From positions 1 through 64,000 of the forward strand of contig CAKSYT010000006.1 in assembly GCA_934524985.1 (NCBI GenBank): a stretch of 64,000 nt of DNA, read 5' to 3'. Source of the stretch: an uncultured Faecalibacterium sp. Its GTDB lineage: Bacteria; Bacillota; Clostridia; Oscillospirales; Ruminococcaceae. Shown here one piece after another: positions 58,069-64,000 of the stretch; the stretch's first letter is position 1; each line of letters opens with the position of its first letter. A program made the position numbers and the translations under genes. The notes beneath the pieces were generated by a model. It was not told where the DNA came from, did not search any database, and saw only the letters and a list, made by a program, of their open reading frames with translations.

Positions 58069-58128
58069 ATGAAACGAATTATCGATGTAAAATATAACGA
58101 ATATACGTTTAGTATCTTTCGTAAGTGA
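58069..58128 (+). CDS. Hypothetical 19-residue peptide
   Basis: ATG preceded by AAAAGGA with 8 bases spacing opens MKRIIDVKYNEYTFSIFRK. It is A/T-rich, unlike its neighbours. No promoter or terminator was seen for it. It may be chance. Confidence 0.2.
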   Translation: MKRIIDVKYNEYTFSIFRK

Positions 58129-58209
58129 TTATAAATCAACACGCGGGCTGTACTGATATCGATTTCAACACATGAGAGCGCCTCAAGAATACGATTTGTA
58201 TTTAATGCT

Positions 58210-58238
58210 TTGCAGAGCGTCTATGGATGTGGTATACT
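58210..58238 (+). promoter_or_regulatory. Promoter of ligA
   Basis: TTGCAG (58210-58215), 17-base spacer, TATACT (58233-58238), about 115 bases before ligA. Confidence 0.6.
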
Positions 58239-58335
58239 AAGGGGGATGCAAATGCAAACGACTACCGCTTGCCTGCTGTGTCCGGTGTACAGCACATTTT
58301 CTGCCGGGAGAGTAGCACGGCGGGTGGTAAAATGA

Positions 58336-60363
<2,028 letters not shown>

Positions 60364-60398
60364 AGCGCCCTCTCAAATGCCGAAATATAAATGATTTC

Positions 60399-60434
60399 AA
60401 AAGCTTCTGCAACGCTGTTGCAGGGGCTTTTTTG
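60399..60434 (+). terminator. Terminator of ligA
   Basis: AAAAGCTTCTGCAAC / GTTGCAGGGGCTTTT, an imperfect stem with a short loop, followed by TTTTTTG. Confidence 0.85.
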
Positions 60435-60512
60435 TTTGTCCGTTCCCGGTTCTAATAACGCGCAAAGCGCATACAATGCTAGCACAAAGCTTTCGTGGAA
60501 GGAGAACCTAAA

Positions 60513-61403
60513 GTGGACGAGTATTACCGAACCGTCAAAGCCCTTCCCGCTTGGTTGGCAGCGCCGCTGGCACAGCTGCCCACACAAACGGCAGCACGCG
60601 TACAGGAGCTGCGGCTGCGCACAGGCTGTGCGGTCACGTTTACCGTACAGGGGCGGCAATGCCCCGCTTCAGCACTGCCGGGTTGTCCACCGGCACTGGC
60701 TGCAATACGGCTGGATGCACTGCAAATAGAGGAGATATTTCACACGCTTTGCAACGGTTCAGTACACACCCACGAAAAGGAACTTGCCGAGGGCTACCTG
60801 ACCACTGCAGCCGGAAACCGTGTGGGCGTAGCGGGGCAGTTCGTGCAGCGGGAAGGGCAGAGCATCACCCTGCAAAGGGTCACCTCACTCAATCTGCGGA
60901 TCGCACGCGGCTGTATTATCCCTTTGCCGCCGGAGCTGGACAAGCTGCTGGAGCGGCACTTTACCGGATTGCTGATAGTGGGAGAGCCCGGCAGCGGCAA
61001 AACCACGCTGCTGCGCACCATTGCCCGGACACTGGCCGAACGCCAGCGTCTGGTGGCGGTAGTGGACGAGCGGAACGAGCTTTTCTCGCCGGAGCAGCCC
61101 CTGCCGCCGCTGGAGCGCATCGGCGGTGTGGATAAAGCCCGCGCTGTCCAGATGGCGCTGCGCACGCTGGCACCGCAGGTGATCTTGCTGGACGAGTTGG
61201 GCGGCTTGGAAGAGACCAGAGCGCTGGAACAAGGCTTTTTCGGCGGGGTGGACTTTATTGCCAGCATCCACGCGCCGGACGCTGCACAGGCACGGTGCCG
61301 ACCGCAGGTGCAGACTTTACTGCAACGCGGAATGCTGCGGCAGCTGGTCGTTCTTACCGGGCGGCAGAACCCGGGCTGTATCCGGGAAGTGTGCGCCGTA
61401 TGA
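60513..61403 (+). CDS. spoIIIAA: Stage III sporulation protein AA (ATPase)
   Basis: The ATPase of the SpoIIIA-SpoIIQ channel between mother cell and forespore. 296 residues with RVQELRLRTGCAVTF, the ring region EIFHTLCNGSVHTHEKELAEGYLT, Walker A GEPGSGKTTLLR, VVDERNEL and Walker B VILLDELGGLEE. GTG is the start (AAGGAGAACCTAAA upstream). It overlaps spoIIIAB by 4 bases. All key ATPase residues are intact. Confidence 0.95.
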   Translation: MDEYYRTVKALPAWLAAPLAQLPTQTAARVQELRLRTGCAVTFTVQGRQCPASALPGCPPALAAIRLDALQIEEIFHTLCNGSVHTHEKELAEGYLTTAAGNRVGVAGQFVQREGQSITLQRVTSLNLRIARGCIIPLPPELDKLLERHFTGLLIVGEPGSGKTTLLRTIARTLAERQRLVAVVDERNELFSPEQPLPPLERIGGVDKARAVQMALRTLAPQVILLDELGGLEETRALEQGFFGGVDFIASIHAPDAAQARCRPQVQTLLQRGMLRQLVVLTGRQNPGCIREVCAV

Positions 61404-61864
61404 GTGGCTTTCTGCGCGGGTTTGGCCTGATTTTGCTCCCACTGTGTGGTTGGCTGGTGGGGGACGCAGTACAAGCTGAAACCACCCTGCATCTTGCTGC
61501 TTTGCAGCGCACCATCGAGCTATTACAGCGCATCCGGCAGGAGATCCAGTACCGCCGGGCAGATCTGCAAAGCCTTTGCCGGCAGCTTTGCCGCGAGGGT
61601 CTTTTGCCACAAGCTCCCGGCGGCACATTGCAGCAGTTGCCCGCACCGGAGCAGCTTTCGGCGGCAGAGCGCGCCTGCTTTGCAGAGTGCTTTCGTGGTC
61701 TTGGCCGCGCAGAGGCCGCACAGGAATGCGAACGGCTTGGCTACTATACGGCGCGGTTCGAGGACTATTTGCAGCAGGCGCGCCGCACAGCACAGCGGCA
61801 GGCCGGTCTGCCGCACCGTCTTGGGTTGGCAGGCGGCATGATGCTGGCGCTGCTCTTTTTGTAA
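61400..61864 (+). CDS. spoIIIAB: Stage III sporulation protein AB
   Basis: 154 residues: an N-terminal membrane helix (ILLPLCGWLVGDAV), a central helical region related to type II secretion GspF domains (TIELLQRIRQEIQYRRADL), ARRTAQRQAGLPHRLGLAGG and a C-terminal hydrophobic end. The start overlaps the spoIIIAA stop (ATGA). Part of the SpoIIIA channel complex. Confidence 0.92.
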   Translation: MSGFLRGFGLILLPLCGWLVGDAVQAETTLHLAALQRTIELLQRIRQEIQYRRADLQSLCRQLCREGLLPQAPGGTLQQLPAPEQLSAAERACFAECFRGLGRAEAAQECERLGYYTARFEDYLQQARRTAQRQAGLPHRLGLAGGMMLALLFL

Positions 61865-61891
61865 AGGCTGTACGGAACAAAGGAGAAACGG

Positions 61892-62086
61892 ATGGATATC
61901 GAGCTTGTGTTCAAAATTGCGGCCATCGGCATCATTGTAGCAGTGCTTAATCAGCTGCTCATCCGCTCCGGGCGGGAGGATCAGGCCATGATGACCACGC
62001 TGGCGGGGCTTGTGGTGGTGCTCTCCATTCTCGTCAAGCAGATCAGCGCCCTGTTTGCTACCATCCGCTCTCTGTTTGCGCTATGA
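61892..62086 (+). CDS. spoIIIAC: Stage III sporulation protein AC
   Basis: A 64-residue membrane protein with two helices (VFKIAAIGIIVAVLNQLL, TTLAGLVVVLSILVKQI). The family pattern KIAAIGIIVAVLNQLLIRSGR-x-D is clear. AAAGGAGAAACGG precedes ATG. It overlaps spoIIIAD by 4 bases. Confidence 0.95.
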   Translation: MDIELVFKIAAIGIIVAVLNQLLIRSGREDQAMMTTLAGLVVVLSILVKQISALFATIRSLFAL

Positions 62087-62466
62087 GCGCGGCGGTTCCG
62101 GTGCTGGCGGCGCTGCTGCTGGCAGCCTTTGCCGGTATTCTATTACAACGATATTCCCCTGCGTTTGCACTGCTGCTTTCGCTGGGTGCTGCGGTGTGGC
62201 TGATGCTCCGTCTGGCACAGCCGCTGCGCGGGGTACTGCAAGCATTGGTGCAGCTGGGGCAGCGCACCAACGCACAGGCTTTTTCCTGCCTTTTGCGCAG
62301 CGCGGGGATTTTGCTGCTGGCAGATTACGTCCGCACCCTCTGCGAGGAAGCCGGAGCAGATACCCTTGCATGGTGCGCCGGGCTGGCGGGGCGGTGTCTC
62401 GTACTGGCAGCAATATGGCCGCTGCTGGAACAGATATTCCAGACGATCTGGGGGTTGGCGGGATGA
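62083..62466 (+). CDS. spoIIIAD: Stage III sporulation protein AD
   Basis: A 127-residue polytopic membrane protein related to SpoIIIAC, with four hydrophobic segments and the conserved SAGILLLADYVRTLCEEAGADTLA region (AGILLLADYVRTLCEEAG). The start ATGA overlaps spoIIIAC. It overlaps spoIIIAE by 4 bases. Confidence 0.92.
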   Translation: MSAAVPVLAALLLAAFAGILLQRYSPAFALLLSLGAAVWLMLRLAQPLRGVLQALVQLGQRTNAQAFSCLLRSAGILLLADYVRTLCEEAGADTLAWCAGLAGRCLVLAAIWPLLEQIFQTIWGLAG

Positions 62467-63521
62467 AAAAACGCAGCCTTATCATTTGCGTGGCAGCGCT
62501 GGGCTTTCTGTGCAGCAAAACCGCTCTAAAAGCCGTGGCTGCGGAAGCCGCACTGTGGCAGACTTATCTTGACAAAGCACCTGTACAGGCCGAGCAATTT
62601 GCAGCAGACCCGCTGGGCACCTTGCTGCGTTTGTTTGCCGCCGAGCCGGTGCAATTGCTGCGGGAAGTTTTGCATCAATATGCCGCTGCTTTGCTGTTTT
62701 TATCGCTTGCAGCCGGACTTGCATTTCTCTTGCAGGACACTGCCGACAGAGCACTGCTGGAATTGGCTGCTGCCGGTGGCTGCGGCGTTTTATTGTGGCA
62801 GGAGCTGGACAAGCTTGCCGCCGCTCTGTGCACCCGGATGGCCGGGTGGAAAAGCTATCTGCTGGGCTTTTTGCCGGTATACAGCGGTGTACTGGCGGCC
62901 GGTGGCGAATGGAACGCCGGAGCGGCTGCAAACGGCTTTCTGCTCACGGTGCTGTGTTTTATAGCACAGGCGGTCACGCTCTGGTTGCAGCCGCTGCTGC
63001 GCAGCTATCTTGCCATCAGTATGGCTTGCGGCATCAGCTCCCGCAAAAGCCTGTCCGAGGGCTGCACCCTGACCGGGCGGCTGCTGCGGCAGGCCATCGG
63101 CTGGGCGGGCAAAGCGTTCGCCGCCCTGATGAGCTTTCAGCGCGTAGTCACGGCACAGCTGGATCGTTCTGCCTCTCGTCTGGGGCAGCTGCTGACCGGC
63201 AGCGTCCCCATTGTAGGGCAGGCGCTGAGCAGCGCGGCAGACGCGGTGCTGGCCGGGATGCAACTGCTCAAAAGTACCCTTGGCATTGCCGCATTGCTCA
63301 GCATCGGGGCAGAATTTGTGCCCTTGTATCTCGGGCTGCTGGTACATCTGTTTTTTCTGTCTTGCTGCGGCTGGCTTGCCGGGATCGGCGGGCTGGAGCA
63401 TTGCCATAAGCTGCTGCAATGCTTTGCCGAAGCCGTGCGCTGCATGGCGGCAGTTACGGCTTTGTTTTTTATGCTGTTTGTGGTGGGCATCGCGCTGCTG
63501 ATGCTGACAGGGGGTGGTTAG
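62463..63521 (+). CDS. spoIIIAE: Stage III sporulation protein AE
   Basis: 352 residues: a signal peptide-like start (KKRSLIICVAALGFL), then several membrane helices, including the conserved LLGFLPVYSGVLAAGGEWNAG and GSVPIVGQALSSAADAVLAG. It is the largest membrane protein of the SpoIIIA complex. GGCGGG just before ATG and overlap with spoIIIAD indicate coupled translation. A slightly shortened form compared with Bacillus (~400 residues). Confidence 0.92.
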   Translation: MKKRSLIICVAALGFLCSKTALKAVAAEAALWQTYLDKAPVQAEQFAADPLGTLLRLFAAEPVQLLREVLHQYAAALLFLSLAAGLAFLLQDTADRALLELAAAGGCGVLLWQELDKLAAALCTRMAGWKSYLLGFLPVYSGVLAAGGEWNAGAAANGFLLTVLCFIAQAVTLWLQPLLRSYLAISMACGISSRKSLSEGCTLTGRLLRQAIGWAGKAFAALMSFQRVVTAQLDRSASRLGQLLTGSVPIVGQALSSAADAVLAGMQLLKSTLGIAALLSIGAEFVPLYLGLLVHLFFLSCCGWLAGIGGLEHCHKLLQCFAEAVRCMAAVTALFFMLFVVGIALLMLTGGG

Positions 63522-64000
63522 ATGCAGGTGTTTCAGCGGGCCGCGGCAGTGTTCTGTATGGCGTGCATCGGGGCGGAACTGGTCAGTCTTTTTGGCGGGC
63601 AAAGCTGGGCAGGCCGGTGCATAAAAGCCGTAGCCGGATTATATATTTTAGCAGTCCTTCTTGCGCAGCTGCCACGGCTGCCGGGCAAGGTTATGACCGC
63701 TTTTTCAGGAAATACAGCCCCGGAGGCCCTGTCTGCGGCGCAGCCGGATGCACTGGAAACGGAAATTCTGACCGAGACTAAAGCCCGGCTGGAGGAGTAT
63801 TGCACCGCACAGTGCCGTCAACAGTTCGGGTTGGACATTCGCGTGTCGGTCACGTTGGAAAAAGCCGGACAGCAGGTCGTAGTAAGAAAAGCCGTCGCTG
63901 CCTTCCCGGCGGGCTGCACCGCCGCCCAAAAACAGGCAGTGTTCAGCTTTTTGCAGCAGACGCTGGGTGCTTCCACGGCAGCGGAGGAGAGCACACCATG
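63522..64000 (+). CDS. spoIIIAF: Stage III sporulation protein AF (3' end at window edge)
   Basis: ATG directly after the spoIIIAE TAG opens a frame that stays open to the window end (159 codons). It has two N-terminal hydrophobic segments (ending IKAVAGLYILAVLLAQL) and a soluble C-terminal part with the conserved YCTAQCRQQFGLDIRVSV. The last bases CCATG fit a TGA stop starting at 63999 if the next base is A, and an overlapping ATG (63998-64000) for spoIIIAG, continuing the operon. Confidence 0.85.
   Translation, partial: MQVFQRAAAVFCMACIGAELVSLFGGQSWAGRCIKAVAGLYILAVLLAQLPRLPGKVMTAFSGNTAPEALSAAQPDALETEILTETKARLEEYCTAQCRQQFGLDIRVSVTLEKAGQQVVVRKAVAAFPAGCTAAQKQAVFSFLQQTLGASTAAEESTP

Overview
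The window looks like a chromosome segment of a GC-rich Clostridia member of the Oscillospiraceae, most likely Faecalibacterium or a close relative (Subdoligranulum/Gemmiger group). This rests on Firmicutes-type gene order (scpA-scpB-DUF2953-gerW; remA-gmk-priA-def-fmt-rsmB-rlmN-prpC-prkC-rsgA-thiN; spoIIIAA-AF), strong AGGAGG-type ribosome sites, and an anaerobe's gene set (reverse rubrerythrin, flavodoxin, ThyX, biotin-dependent carboxyltransferases). The genus is an inference. No rRNA, tRNA, CRISPR array, prophage or complete insertion sequence was seen.

Layout. 1-2.7 kb: the end of fusA, then tuf. 2.7-6.5 kb: a NifS-like desulfurase, a uracil permease behind a leader peptide and attenuator, and a reverse rubrerythrin. 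6.5-11.3 kb, minus strand: a csoR-copA copper operon, an unusual esterase-like protein, DUF4250 and rpmB. 11.4-17 kb: an M50 protease, scpAB, DUF2953, gerW, rluB and an NSS transporter. 17-19.1 kb: a LytTR regulator and GHKL kinase, followed by 0.65 kb of structured non-coding DNA. 19.7-21.9 kb, minus strand: a gntR-pyrB-pyrI operon. 22-30.9 kb: pcrA, thyX-tmk, mltG, a U32 peptidase/TrhP-like gene and a membrane acyltransferase. 31-32.5 kb: a redox/NO-type cluster (flavodoxin, small membrane ORF, YgbA-like, DUF1540). 32.5-37.6 kb: HAD, YlmC/YmxH, an LtaS-like enzyme, rpsB-tsf. 37.7-43.2 kb: a membrane GDPD, then a three-gene carboxyltransferase/biotin carrier/5S-like operon. 43.4-57.9 kb: a solo transposase-type HTH gene, then the long yicC-to-thiN housekeeping block, ending in a tiny SpoVM-like gene and a SipL-like gene. 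58-64 kb: ligA and the spoIIIA operon, cut inside spoIIIAF.

Regulation is unusually readable. (i) A three-copy repeat family (about 6.5, 9.8 and 19.6 kb) lies 3' of minus-strand genes. Each copy has two hairpins whose stems differ but still pair, a constant loop, and a terminator-like end. (ii) GTTA-N8-TAAC inverted repeats and hairpins just after promoters sit around the flavodoxin/YgbA cluster, and a related half-site lies in the rubrerythrin promoter. (iii) The uracil permease has a UTP-attenuator-like leader. (iv) copA carries an in-frame internal ribosome site and ATG that would release its last domain as a free CopZ-like chaperone. The sporulation genes (SpoVM-like, SipL-like, SpoIIIA, GerW, YlmC/YmxH) sit in a lineage often described as non-spore-forming.
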